A DNA stretch of 64,000 nt from Membranipora membranacea (GCA_914767715.1 OU612067.1:5950001-6014000); one strand, 5' to 3'; positions 1-12,371 are shown, counted from the first letter of the stretch. Made by a program: numbers and translations. Notes: a model not told the origin generated them from the letters alone.

Positions 1-2
1 CA

Positions 3-293
3 GCAAGACGACCCATTCAACCGAGCCAACATGTTGGCATCATCAAAGATGTTCCTATTTACATAATGAATGAAGACCTCCAACAAGAGGTCCAAACAGT
101 ATTCAAAGACGCTACAGTGTACCGAATGAGGACCAAAGATGGCACTAACCCTCTACGAACTGTAAAAGTTAACTTCAATGATGAAACACAGCTAGGAAAT
201 GCACTGGCAAACGGCATAACCTTTAACAAGCATCAGCTTTTGTTTCGAGTAGAGAAACCGTACGTCTTCCCTCCCAGGACCTACAATGGCTAA
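3..293 (+). CDS. LINE ORF1 protein, C-terminal end (partial)
   Basis: This frame is open from the window edge to a TAA at 291-293; the first ATG inside it is at 66, but the frame continues upstream without a stop, so the true start lies outside. The visible 96 residues include a basic patch followed by VRTVKV-like beta-strand spacing (here RTVKVNF), typical of the RRM-like or chaperone tail of LINE ORF1 proteins, which bind the element's RNA. It overlaps ORF2 by 8 nt: the ORF2 ATG lies within the last codons of ORF1. Assignment rests mainly on position. Confidence 0.7.
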   Translation, partial: ARRPIQPSQHVGIIKDVPIYIMNEDLQQEVQTVFKDATVYRMRTKDGTNPLRTVKVNFNDETQLGNALANGITFNKHQLLFRVEKPYVFPPRTYNG

Positions 294-3216
294 TCTAAGC
301 GTAAGAAACCAAGCATCAATAAACTCGTCTAACATTTATGAACAAAGTCTCTGCTACCATAACCGCATATGGAATACTATTAGCTCCCTATCTGAGATGA
401 AGCCTGCATCCAGCAACAATTTGAGACTTCTACATCACAACGTAAGGTCATTATATAAAAAGATGTTTTATTATGAAAGCCTCAATCTTTTTAAGTCAAC
501 CGACATTTTTTCTGTTTCTGAAACATGGCTCACTCCTGATATTCCAGATAGTCTTGTTGACTTGCCTGGATTCTCAATAGCTAGATGTGACAGAAAATCT
601 ACAACCAAAACCCGGGGAGGCGGTGCTGCGCTCTTTGTAAAATCTTCATATAAATTCTCTATAATAAGTCAATTAAGTGTTAAACTGTCCAAATTTTGTG
701 ACTCGGTTTGGATAAAAATACCTTCCACAAACAACCAACACGGCTACATCATCGGATCAATTTATCTTCCCCCTGATGCTAACAAAACCGAATTTATTAC
801 AATGATGAGCTCAATTCTACATCAAAACCAATATGCTGGCCATAAGTTTATACTACTAGGAGATTTTAATATTAATTGGAATTCCTCATCAAACGAAAAA
901 ACACATTTAGAGCAGAGCTTCTTGTCTGCAGGGCTATTACAGCAAGTTAATGGGATTTCATACATTAGCCATTTGGGGAGAGAAAGCTTATTAGACCACA
1001 ACTATGTGAACAGTGACATTAGCATTAATAGTTGCAAGATCCTGACATGCGATAGATCAATTTCTGATCACTATGCCACATACTTAGTAATTAATCAACA
1101 TCATGCTATAAAACAGCCACGCAAACTAATTAGAACCAGAAATATTCACAGCATTAATCATGAGGAATTTTATAATGACTGTTCGAAACTTCCACTACTG
1201 CAAACAGCAACTGACATGAACAAATCATTGCATCACCGCATGGAAAATATCGAAAACTTTATCTCTGACCTGATTGACAAGCATGCTCCAGTTAAAACAA
1301 AAAGAGTGCGAGGGGCTAAAAACCAGTGGCTTTTCCCTGATATTCAGCATCTCATTAATTTAAGAAACAAATTTCACAAGAGGGTATTCAAGGATATACC
1401 TAATCCAGCTACAGCGCAAGTCAAACAGTTCAACAAGTTTCGAAACTTTGTTACAAATAAAATTCGGAATGCTAAGAAAGACTTTATAAATGACTCGTTA
1501 TCTAAAGATGAAAAAAGTTTTTTCACCTGCCTGAAATCACTGACAGGAAAGAAGAAATCCTCTGATCAAATCGAGAAAATTAGCTATCAAAACTCTACCT
1601 ACACCTCAAACTCTGACAAGGCAAATGCCCTTAATAGATATTTCACCACGGTCGCTGGACAATCGGTTTTTATTCCTAAGATCGATCCACAACCTGACCT
1701 TTTCCATGGTCCAAGTTTCTCTTTCACATATGTTGAGAGCGAAACAATCTACAAACTGATAAAGTCCCTCAAACCAAATAAACGGGGTGGCTTGACCATG
1801 TTTCCAGCTTCCCTGTACCAAATTGTTGCAGACCTATTAGCTCTTCCCATAGCCCTGATCATTAACGAATGCTACAAGAAATCAATATTCCCTGACTGCC
1901 TAAAAACAGCCCTTGTCACCCCACTCTTTAAGAAGGGCGATAAAACAGACCCTTGCAATTACAGACCAATTTCCAGTCTGCCAATCATATCAAAGGTGTT
2001 TGAGCTAGATATGAAAAATCAAATTATGACCTTTATCGAAACACATGGAATACTCTCAGATCGACAATTCGGTTTTCGTAAGCACCATTCTAGTGAACAG
2101 TTACTACTTTCTCTTTTACAAAATTGGAGAACAACGCTAGACAACCCTCAACCGAATTTCATAGGTGCACTGTCTTTGGACGTACGTAAAGCATTTGACA
2201 CTATAAATCATGGACAACTCATCCACACTCTAAAGCGACTAAATTTTGCAGAGTCAACAACAAAATTATTTACATCCTATCTTTCACATCGAACCCAAAT
2301 CATGAAAGTTGATCATGATCAGTCCAGTGCACTACCGATTACATGTGGAGTACCCCAAGGAAGTGTTCTAGGTCCAATCTTATTCAATCTTGCTATCAAT
2401 GATCTCCTTAACAAGCACAAAACTGCATTCGCTTACGCTGATGACACCGTTATTTACTGCACAGCAACAGATATCCATACCTTAATGGATAAATCTGAGT
2501 CATTGATGAGAGAAGTATCGAATTGGTATTCAAACAATCTCCTTCAACTCAACTTATCCAAAACTCAATACTGTATTTTCTCAAATAGGAAAGTAGAAGA
2601 TTTTTACCAAATCCAAATAAACAATTTGAAAATAGAATCCAAGCATTCACTCAATCTTCTTGGAGTTATTCTTGATTCAGAACTTAGTTTAACCCCTCAG
2701 GCTAATGCCACCGCCTCTAAAGCAAACAAAATGGTCAACTTGTTATCAAAACTAAAAAAATACATGACAGTAGAAAACTCATTGAAGACTTACAAATCAC
2801 TGATCAGACCTATAGTAGAATACTGCTCATCATTGTACCTTGATGGTTTAGCCAAAAATTCAGATACATTAGAAAAAGTACAAAATAAAGCAATCAGAAT
2901 CATAACTTCAGCCCCCAAACAATTTTCTGTCACATCTGGCCGCTTGCTCCTAAATTTACATACTCTCCACAGTAGAAGGAATTTTCTTTTTCACAATTTT
3001 GTCAAATCGAGGGTCCATAAAGGCCGTGCATCCAAGCACATACTTCATCTCGTTAGCAAATCAAACAGACATACACGATCACTTCGTAGCAACTGTGCAA
3101 TAATTAAACCCTCATTTAGATCAAACCTAGGCAAATCAGCCTTTTTAAATATTTTTCATACATTTGTAACTAAATCAACCAAGCCTCATGAATCATTATC
3201 ATTTAATCCCACCTAA
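286..3216 (+). CDS. LINE ORF2: endonuclease-reverse transcriptase
   Basis: 976 residues with no break. The N-terminal part is an apurinic/apyrimidinic-type endonuclease: HHNVRSL near residue 48, SETWL near 78, GDFNINW near 192 and SDHYAT near 260. The reverse transcriptase follows, with NYRPISSLP, FGFRKHHSSEQ, the catalytic-strand motif LDVRKAFD, GVPQGSVLGP and the YADD box near residue 717. The protein nicks target DNA and primes reverse transcription of the element's own RNA. No C-terminal RNase H is evident. The ATG at 286 lies inside ORF1's last codons, so translation probably depends on termination and re-initiation. The tail after 3216 is short and ends in AATA repeats. Confidence 0.95.
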   Translation: MANLSVRNQASINSSNIYEQSLCYHNRIWNTISSLSEMKPASSNNLRLLHHNVRSLYKKMFYYESLNLFKSTDIFSVSETWLTPDIPDSLVDLPGFSIARCDRKSTTKTRGGGAALFVKSSYKFSIISQLSVKLSKFCDSVWIKIPSTNNQHGYIIGSIYLPPDANKTEFITMMSSILHQNQYAGHKFILLGDFNINWNSSSNEKTHLEQSFLSAGLLQQVNGISYISHLGRESLLDHNYVNSDISINSCKILTCDRSISDHYATYLVINQHHAIKQPRKLIRTRNIHSINHEEFYNDCSKLPLLQTATDMNKSLHHRMENIENFISDLIDKHAPVKTKRVRGAKNQWLFPDIQHLINLRNKFHKRVFKDIPNPATAQVKQFNKFRNFVTNKIRNAKKDFINDSLSKDEKSFFTCLKSLTGKKKSSDQIEKISYQNSTYTSNSDKANALNRYFTTVAGQSVFIPKIDPQPDLFHGPSFSFTYVESETIYKLIKSLKPNKRGGLTMFPASLYQIVADLLALPIALIINECYKKSIFPDCLKTALVTPLFKKGDKTDPCNYRPISSLPIISKVFELDMKNQIMTFIETHGILSDRQFGFRKHHSSEQLLLSLLQNWRTTLDNPQPNFIGALSLDVRKAFDTINHGQLIHTLKRLNFAESTTKLFTSYLSHRTQIMKVDHDQSSALPITCGVPQGSVLGPILFNLAINDLLNKHKTAFAYADDTVIYCTATDIHTLMDKSESLMREVSNWYSNNLLQLNLSKTQYCIFSNRKVEDFYQIQINNLKIESKHSLNLLGVILDSELSLTPQANATASKANKMVNLLSKLKKYMTVENSLKTYKSLIRPIVEYCSSLYLDGLAKNSDTLEKVQNKAIRIITSAPKQFSVTSGRLLLNLHTLHSRRNFLFHNFVKSRVHKGRASKHILHLVSKSNRHTRSLRSNCAIIKPSFRSNLGKSAFLNIFHTFVTKSTKPHESLSFNPT

Positions 3217-3476
3217 TGTTGTTAACTTGTATTTTTGTTTGCCACTCTCTGTTTCTTCTTTTCTTTTTTCATCTTATTCATGCAATTTATGATACCATGC
3301 TTTCATTATCCTACACACTATATAGTATGTAACACCCTACCACTTATATCTTTTTATTCAATTCTTTTTTTGTATCTATGTTAATGTGTATGAGGTCAAC
3401 AAGTTATTTTTAATTTGCTTTAATTATAAACTTTTAGAAAACCTCAATAAATAAATAAATAAATAAATAAAATAAA

Positions 3477-6323
3477 TTTTTATTGTCAGTTGATTGGTTT
3501 TCCCAATTAAGTCTCCGCCCACTTTATGGTCAGGTGATCATAAATGTGGAGAAGAGTGTAGGGATCAGTTCAGGCAGTCATTCAAGACAATTCCAAATAA
3601 CTTTAATTCTTTGACAACTCAAGCATTCTCCCAACCATGTCGTTTACAGAGATGGGTGAGGTATTTTTCCAGCAAGTTCCTTTTTTCTCTTAGCTACCTT
3701 TTTTTATTTATCCTAATAATGGGCAAAACAATCTAACCTGTCAGTCAGTGTCTCACTCTCAATCTCACTAACTAACTCACTTACTTAACTTAGTTAGTGA
3801 GACTGGTAGTGGGACTGAGTCACTACTATTATTTATTGCAACTCTATATCTATCTTATCTTAGCCATACAGATCAGTAAAATTAGAGTGGTAGGAGATTG
3901 CTCCTATCATCCACAACAAATGTTTGAGCATGGGCACCTTGGGGCTGAAAAGCATAACACAATGTCAGTTAACACTTTAAAAGGTTTACTTTGCCAAAGT
4001 TTGGGGTTTTGTTGGTGATAATAGTGGACTTTGGCAAAGTGCTATGCTTTTGAGTCCCCATTTGCTTGAGAGTTTGTTTGCTGGCACTCTTTTGCTCAGG
4101 CAGACTACCTCACTACAGTGGTTAGTTTGCGGGTGATTGTGTAATTCGACCCATCCTTGGCTGAAGAGGCTGTAATCTCAAAACTGCTAGCAATTTATTT
4201 AGCAATTTGATATTTTGTGTATAATGAGGCATAGGGAAGATTTTGATACAAAAACCTCACCATTTTTGCCTGCCATACGTATCGTTACCCAGTGCAGCCC
4301 ATGACAAGATTCTTTGTTTGTAGATGATGTCATACCAGATCTAAGTATCCTAACAGAGGAAACGCCGAATCCTATTCTGCATGGGCTGAAGGAAGAAGGT
4401 ACGTTTGAAAAAGGGATTTGAATTATGTATACTGCGATCTTAAATGGTACATGCAGAAATTGCTCAGCTTTGTTGGTGTCAGTCATGGACGCTTCACTCA
4501 TTTCACAGGCAATAACCGGTCACTGATAATTATTGTGATTAAGTTTATGTGTTTACACCGCCCGTAAAGCATACGATTGTATAATGGGTTAAAGATGTGT
4601 ACTGGTGTATAATCTTGCTTTTCCTTGTCCCTCATCAGTCATGATGAATGCACCCTCATCACAGGCTGACACTGAAAGGTTTGATACCGCTTATTGTTCC
4701 TTTCCTTAGTTCAGTGGTTAAAGTCCAGACTACTTCATCTTAGGGTTGAGTTGGCCCAACAGTTTGGTGTGTCTTCTAAGTCTGCCCTTCTGTGTTAATG
4801 ATTGCAAACTGGACTTTGACTACTGAACAGAGCTCGCCTGCTATTGTTTTGAATTGTATTGTTCTGCTTTGTTCATGTTGAAAAGTTGCCGGTCCGAGCC
4901 GCGTATATGTAAAAGTTTCTGCATTATTCTATGGTCGTATAGACACTGCAGGTGCTGTGGCCACCAGTCATTGGATTGGTCTTACTTCAGCTGTAAGTAC
5001 GGCTGTTGAGTTTTCATAAAGCCTTTTATTTCCGCCTGATCATACCACCTAAGGCAGCACCGACAAAAAACAAACAACAGTTTTGTTGGCCTCCCATGAT
5101 GCACCAATGCCACCAAGTCATGAAAAGGCTGGGGCTAAAAGTAAAATAGTTTTGCTTTCATCACTCAGCTTCATTTTCAAGTTTTAATAGCTACCTTTTT
5201 TATATTTGTAGTGAGGTTGTTGTCACCAAAAAACGGAGGGGTCGACCGAAGGGTTCTAAGAATAGGTTGAAAAACCATATACCTAATCATAAAATCTATT
5301 CAGTTGGATTTCCCCATGAAAATAGGTAAGTTCGCGACCTTGGTATCTATATTAAATAATCATTAATTATAATCATTTTCATGGGGAAATCCAACTGAAT
5401 CCATCTTGAATTCAAGTTGTCTCCCTATTACCAATGAGGAGATAATTCTAAGTTTCATGTCAATATCATTGAAAAACCGTATACCTAATCATAAAATCTA
5501 TTCAGTTGGATTTCCCCATGAAAATGATTATAATTAATGATTATTTAATATAGATACCAAGGTCGCGAAGTTACCTAATGATTATAATTCATGATCATTT
5601 AATATAGATACCAAGGGCGCGAATTTACCTAATGTCTTATATGGTATATATACCTCAGTGGTTTGAAAATATGTAGTGATATTTTCTCTGTAGGGTTTGA
5701 CAAAGAGGAGTAAGGGCAGATAATTAACAATACAATATACATCTATTATTTATGTAGCTTAAACTTCTAGCCAGTTCATAAGCCACTCTGCAGCCAGAAT
5801 TCTCTCTTTTGTTAATGATTATTTTGCAAACTAAATAAGATGGAATATGGTTTATTTCTTTGTTATGAGACTTTACTTCAACTGTCTATTTAGGATTCGG
5901 GAGGCTCAGTGAATTTTTTTGGAAGCACAAGAAAGGTGTGTAACATGCAAAAGTTAAGATGAGTGCTGCTATTGGTACACCCTATTTTATGTGATTTGAT
6001 TTCAAAGTTGCTTGGTCATCTTCATTGCAGAATTCATATTCCAGCAGCTAACTGCTTGATCAAAGCATTCAACTGAACAGGTCTAGTTCATCGAGAGCTG
6101 TATCAGCTACAATGGTAAAAATTTTAAAAATATGAAGTGCACACTTTTGCCCTCATGTTGCGAGACTTTCTATTGGCAGTGGTTTTCTTGTCAATTATTA
6201 TTTATGAAGTAGTAAGGAATACAACTTACTTTTACCGATTTAGTTCAGTACATTGTGAACCGCAAGTCATAATACAAATTTATTTTTAGAAGGCTGAAAG
6301 TGTGAAGTGAACATATTGCGTGC
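3477..6323. other. Intergenic spacer between LINE and first IAP gene
   Basis: No coding exon that I can support. It holds the compound inverted repeat at 5267-5630 and otherwise AT-rich sequence. A pyrimidine tract ending in TTTTTAG just before 6290 could be the acceptor of a 5' untranslated exon of the gene starting at 6324. Confidence 0.5.
5267..5630. repeat. Compound inverted and direct repeat
   Basis: A segment of about 57 bp at 5267-5323 recurs almost exactly at 5469-5525. The sequence at about 5328-5400 is the reverse complement of 5503-5575, so the two blocks can form a long stem. Part of the second arm is repeated a third time at about 5575-5630 (motif TAATATAGATACCAAGG). It looks like a foldback transposon remnant with internal duplication. 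Confidence 0.85.
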
Positions 6324-9300
6324 GTGATGGATGCGGATGATCAAAACCCTGCTGCAGAAGCAAAGCTTACGACAAACGAAGGTTCATCAACCGTAGCACC
6401 TATTGCCGGCTACAACTCGGACATTGTTATAACTGCCACCTACGAAATACCAAGACAATTGGGGCACAAGATTCTAGGAAAACTATGTCTCGAGTCGGAA
6501 AACTTAGCATCAATTTTAAATTATGTTTCCAGATCTACATGTGTAGATATTTATTCGATAACAATGATATCGCTATATATAACCACCTTCCGCGTAGCTC
6601 CTGGTGATTATCAAATTTCAAATCTGCCGTACAAAGGGCAGCAATTCTATAGATCATGCTGGACAAGTACCTTTCTACAGCGAAGTTTGATATATAAGTG
6701 TCGCTACTTTTCTGATAATTTAAATTTCAAAATTTTGGTTGAAGCGCATATCCAACCAAGTGTTAATCAGAAGAAGCAAAAGAAACTTCCTTTGAAATAT
6801 AACGCCGGGCTTTCTCCACCCACTGACAAAAACATGTTTGAGTCAACAGCAAATAAGAAAAAAGGAGGAAGAACTCAAATACATACAAATTATGTACTTG
6901 TTAACAAGCACAAGCACCACAAGGAAAAAAACCAGCGCGAGGATTTGCCTGAACATGCTAAACAGTTGGAGAGATCTAAAGGAATCGAGAAAGAAACCGA
7001 TGATCTTCATGCCGCCCTCTCAGGTTTGCATAAAAAACCTAATCACCATCAAATATATTCTGTTTATCCAGTGACACACTCAGGGCCTGGCCAAACTATT
7101 CCGAAGGCGCTTCTCCAAAGGTTAGAAGTGATGTCCCAGCAAGAGTACCAAAAGTATGTTAGAAATAACCTGACGCCTGCAGAGCGGGACAGGTTATTGA
7201 GAAAAGGATGTGCGTGGCGAAGAAAGAGTTTTCCAAATACCTGGCAGCATGCTGATGGTACAGACTCGTCAATCAGTAAAATGGCAGCAGCAGGGTTTCA
7301 TTACGAAAACGGAAATGTCCGCTGTGCATACTGCAGTGTGTTCATTCAGAACTGGAGCGAAAATGTGGACCCCGAAACTGTCCACGCCCAAAGATCTGCA
7401 AACTGCAAACTCGTCAGATCAGCTTTCACTCTCGAATCCCGTGCTGATCTACAGATGACTGGACTGACAACGTTCCCTAGTTTTGATCAGCAGACAACCA
7501 CTGAAAGAACAGTAATACTGCCATATTCACAGTACAAACTTAAAATATATGAGACATTAGAGGATCGCGTCAACTCCTTTCCAGATGAGCTGAGACTAAG
7601 CCATAAAAAATCTATGGAAACAGCTACACAGAATGGATTCTTTTATATAAAACAATCAAACTTAATTCGATGCTACTGCTGTGAACTGAGTCTGGCGTTA
7701 CCAGATGATGGTAATTTCGAGGAAATCTGGCACCAACACGCCTCATTAGCACCAGACTGCGATCACCTCAAATTACAAAAAGGTACCCTATGGGTTGAAT
7801 ATTTGAGAAGTGTTCTCCCGCCTAACCAGCGCAGCGAATCTTCTATTGATAGAATGTCTAACGCAAGCGGTAGTAGAGTCTCGTGTCATTTTGCTAAATA
7901 TCCAGACTATGTAGTAGAAGTAGAGCGAGAAGCCTCCTTTGCGCTCTCAGACTGGTCAGCTTTGATATACACTACACCCAAAGCTCTCGCTGAATCAGGA
8001 TTTTTCAGGCTAGACGGGGAGGTGAGATGTTTCTACTGCCAATTGGACCTTAAAATTTCACAAGCAATCGCTGAAGGCTTTGATCCGTTACGACATCATA
8101 CTCAACATGCCCCAAACTGCAACTATGTCATACAGATGAATAACTTGTTGAATATCCAAACTGTTGCTGACGTCCACTCAGAACTACACGATCTAAACAC
8201 TAATTTTTCTGGATACACAGATCAAGTAGCTGAAGAAACACCAGCAGGTAAGCAACAAAGACATCCGTTGTTGAAAGTCAATATCATTTGATCGTGTTGT
8301 AATGAAACAATCCAGCCTTTTGGTTAAGTCAGTCAGCATAGTTTTGATTCAATTACCCAGTGGCCTTGTTCTTTTACGGTAGTCTAGTCAGACTGCATAG
8401 TCTAGAGTTGTGATGTTGGTCGCAATGTCAATGATATATAAATGCTCAATGACATGATATGACATGTCCCACATAGTTTGGGTTGGTTGTGGTTAGTTAA
8501 AGCCCTCAAATTTTAAGCCTTCCTTGAGAAAATTCAAAATGAAATAGGTATATTCTTTTCCGTAATCAAAATGGTATATCTTGACAACTAAGGACATCTT
8601 ACTGCTACCGACAATATAGATAATGATCTAGGGAATCTAGGATAAACTGAACAAGGGTAGATGTTCATAAAATGACCTATTTTAGCTTGTGTTGATGTGG
8701 AATTTCAGGCTATACATCACACTTCCGTCGGCCGATGCATCAAATATTTGTCCCTTTCATAGTCTGCTTTTTTGCAAGGGGGAGGGGAGACTGTCAGACG
8801 GGGGTAGGGACTCAAACCAAAGTGAGCTACATCGTTGTAGGGATCGTTGTTCATGCTAACAATTACTCTCCCTCTTTATATTATATAAACTCTCATCTCA
8901 GCTTTAGTTTGCTATCTTTAAGTACGCCCAAAACTAGCTAAACTAAACTCAAGCCATCTTCTTTTACTGATGGGTGGAGCAATTTGAATACTTGAGAAAT
9001 ATTAGACAATGCAACCTGCAACCTGCTCAATTATAATCAGTTACTGTTTTACAATTTCAGGTCAGTTTGTCTGTGTAGTGTGCTTGGTGAGCAAGGTGAA
9101 GGTTGTCTTCATAGATTGCGGACATCTAGGTGAGTATAAAATGGTTGATGGCCGCCGTATTTTGGAGTGGTTCGCTTGATATCGTAAAAGAAAAAAAGAT
9201 ATCTTTAAGGATGGTGTTCATTTGTTCGTCAATTCTGCACCAGATTTAACAACATCTAATACTATGGCAAGTACCCTGTCTGCCAAACAACATATACAGT

Positions 9301-9926
9301 GGCGTTGATCGTCACTTTTGGTTACAAATGCGTGAAGCGCCCCATATTTTTTCCCCTATAATATGTTACACTATAAGAAAGAAAAAAGAGATATCTTTAA
9401 CATGTCTTACACTAATTACTTTATCAAAGTTTCAAAGTCTAGGCGAATGAACTTCCCCTCAGATATGTTTCAGCTTCAAATTCTCAGATTAATTTTATTT
9501 ACAAACATACTTTAACTTTATTCAAATTTTGTACCAATCGTTCAATCATTACCTTAGTTTGGCACCATTATACCAACAGTTGACTATCGCCATTGACATA
9601 ATATCCTCCCTATAATAGGTCTATGATTACCACAGTAGCTTTGATTTAACTGGTATATTATATTATATATATATGCAAATTTGGATGATATTGATGAGCT
9701 CGCACACTGGGTCATTAATGTAGCCCTCATACAGCTGGAAGGGTGTATAAACTTGAATATTGTGAGCCTGGCAATGGCAGTATAGGTTTCATATCAAAAA
9801 ATTAAATAAAGCACTCTTTTCATATACTTTGTAGTATGCTGCAAAAGCTGTGCTGTGCGATTGGTAAAACCCATATGCCCCTACTGCAGGGCACAGATTA
9901 GAAATGTAACTGAAGCTATATTCTAG
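6324..9926 (+). CDS. Inhibitor-of-apoptosis-like protein, 3 BIR domains + RING (3 exons)
   Basis: Exons 6324-8247, 9061-9129 and 9835-9926; both introns are phase 1 and the total is 694 residues. Three BIR zinc folds lie in exon 1: the first has CAYC, then His after 16 residues and Cys after 6 more; the second (RCYCC) and third (RCFYC) have slightly longer Cys-to-His spacings but keep the ligands. A short linker leads to a C-terminal C3HC4 RING split over exons 2 and 3 (CVVC, DCGHLVCCKSC, CPYC). BIR domains bind caspases or IAP-binding motifs and RING domains give ubiquitin-ligase activity, so an anti-apoptotic or immune-signalling E3 is likely. Residues 1-260 match nothing I recognise. There is no UBA domain, unlike the IAP at 29435-31567. 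Which BIR is functional cannot be told from sequence. Confidence 0.9.
9061..9129 (+). CDS. RING exon A of the first IAP gene
   Basis: This exon is too short for ORF scanning but certain in context: preceded by TTTCAG, followed by GTGAGT, and in frame with the exon ending at 8247. It supplies the first zinc-binding cysteines (CVVC) and CGHL of the RING finger. Confidence 0.88.
9835..9926 (+). CDS. RING exon B and stop of the first IAP gene
   Basis: Acceptor TTTGTAG, phase 1. It encodes CCKSC and CPYC, completing the C3HC4 RING, then a short tail and TAG at 9924-9926. Confidence 0.88.
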
Positions 9927-12170
9927 CATCATCTAAACAAACAGAGCAGAGACGTAATATTGCAGGTAGGTATGCGGGGTGGGGCACTTTAAACATACTG
10001 ACTCTTGTGATCTGACTGGGCATGTAGATCACTGATAAACTAGTCTATCATTACCACAAAAGGGATGTCGTATGGCTAAGTATAAATCATGCGCGACTTT
10101 AATTTGCGCATGTGCAAGAACAATGAGTTTAGTCTAGGTTCTGATAGAAAAATTGAAAATGAGATAGATCCTGCATGAACTGTCAATCAAAATCAGCTAA
10201 TAGTGACAAGCGAGGATAACTATTAATAACAATTCCGCACGCATTGGGGAGCATGCCACCAGAGCAGGTAGCCAATCAGATGGCTTCGGAATTCCGAGAC
10301 TCAATTTTGCAGAGATCAGCTCATGCCCAGAGCTGAGCATGCGCAGAATGCACTTTAAAAAATTGCACTGAGAATACTTTTGGACTATTTTGACCTGTCT
10401 GTCTGTGTAGCATAAAATTAAGCCAGAGCCCAGAGCCGTTAGATGGCTTATTGTTATCACCAATCGGTCAAAGCTATATAGACTGCATGGCTGTTGCATG
10501 ATAGGCTGTGGTCCACTGGCCTTATTTGCCTTTTGCTTACTGATGGCAATGAGACAAGACAATTCCCGTGTTACAGTGCAGCAAGCCAAGACTTTCAACT
10601 AATGAAATATTTGAGCCCCCTAAACTCTTGGCTGCTCCCCCACCTCATCCGATGGGCCCTCAGCCCCTATTGCAGCTAATTACAAATCTGAAGTATCAAA
10701 CATGATCACTGAGCTTCACCAGCTTTGCCATAGCCTGGTTTTTTTGCAATTTCCTTTACTGTCATTGTCTCGTACAATCAAGATCTTTAAACTTGCCATT
10801 ACTAGAGGTGAATGTGACCCACAATTATTTATTTTGTAGTATGGAACTACACAGAGCACAATAGGTTATTTGTCCGAGCTCATCATACACAGCAAACACC
10901 TAATGAACATTGTCAACGATTTCTTAGAAAACGGAATTGAAAGTGAGATAGAGTTTCAATCCATTAACTCCAAAGAATATTATTAATTAGATTTATGTAA
11001 CCATTGTTAGAAAATAATACTTCTGCTTGTCCTCTGGCATAGTGAGCTAGCATATTTACACCATTTCGAAATAAAATGATGTGTATCTCATGTTATTTAG
11101 CTGCTTAATTCATTCAATTATGCTTTATATATTATAATATCTATCTATATAAATGTACTATATTATGTAGATATTTCAACCCTATTATATCGCTATATAT
11201 CACATTTTGTATATAATCAATTGTTATAATATCATGGTATCAAATTATAATAAGTTAATAATATGTGATTAACTACAGCGGCTATGGACAAAACCCAAGT
11301 CGCTGAAGCTCTTAGAATGTTTTTTTTTTGGTGATAGCAGAGCCTACAGATATAGTCTATAGTCTTATCTTATCTATAGTCTATAGTATTATCTATAGTC
11401 TCCGGTGATGTGTTACTGTTACACAGAGTGTTATTATGTAAAAAAATTCAAACTAAATGCAATTGGGTAAATAATAGGTCAAAAACTAGACCTCACGGCA
11501 GCAAACTAAGCAAATAAAACTAAGGTCTTAGGTGCGAAATGGGGGTGGTTATAGGGTCATCTGGTCTCAAAGGGTAATCAGTCATAATATCTGGTGTTAC
11601 CCTACGATATATGGTAATTTGTCATGTATGCTGTGCTCTGTTGACGCGCCAGATGTTCTCAAACCTGCTTGCAATCTGCGGAAAATTTGGCTCCAAGTAT
11701 GGCCTTGCATCTTTATTTTTTTCATTTTCAGACTTTTGACTGAGAAATTTTACCCACTAAGAAACGTGACATGACTATTGACTACCAAGCTTAACAAATA
11801 ATAATGAAACTTTGTGTAATAGCAAGCGAGCAAACAAATTGTGACGACCCCGATCAACTAATTCCTGGTTTTTTCTATCCTGGTCAAAATCAAAGTGAGT
11901 CTTTTATTATTACTTCTCTCTTTATTCAACTGGATAGCAAGTGCAAAATTCACTTATCAGTTAACATGATTTTGTAGAACTTGTCTTCAATGTAAATAAT
12001 AACATATTATAAAATTATCATACTAAGTGCAGAGAATCTGTTCTATTATAACAATTGGTAGCACTGAGGTTTTGGTATTATTCGCTCTGATGTTGATAAC
12101 TTAGTAGTGTGTACATTTTTTGCGGCTGATAGTGTGAATTCTAAAAATCATTGTTATGAAATTTTTAGAC

Positions 12171-12247
12171 ACTATATTTGTTACGTTTGAGTGCATACAT
12201 TTACTAAGTTTTAGTAAATGTATGCACTCAAACGTAACAAATATAGT
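12171..12247. repeat. Perfect 36-bp palindrome (hairpin)
   Basis: Arms 12171-12206 and 12212-12247 are exact reverse complements around a 5-base loop. No clear target duplication. Probably a foldback element or an inverted-duplication scar. Confidence 0.9.
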
Positions 12248-12371
12248 ATTCAATAATTATTGCTTAGCACTATCCAATATATTATGGTACTGTAATTGTA
12301 TGTTATAATATTATGGTGTGATTTGTTGTTCAGTATTTATCACAACCCTTTGTGCAATGTGATGGCTGTAC

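Larger units (their letters stand above)
1..3476 (+). mobile_element. Non-LTR retrotransposon (CR1/Jockey superfamily), 5' end outside window
   Basis: A LINE with the end of ORF1, a complete ORF2 (endonuclease plus reverse transcriptase), a short 3' untranslated region and a tail of repeated AATA units at about 3446-3476. ORF2 has no internal stop, so the copy is young or still capable of movement. The clade (CR1, L2, Daphne or Crack) is not resolved; an apurinic-type endonuclease ahead of a reverse transcriptase with a YADD box fits all of them. The 5' end and any target-site duplication lie beyond the window start. Confidence 0.93.
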
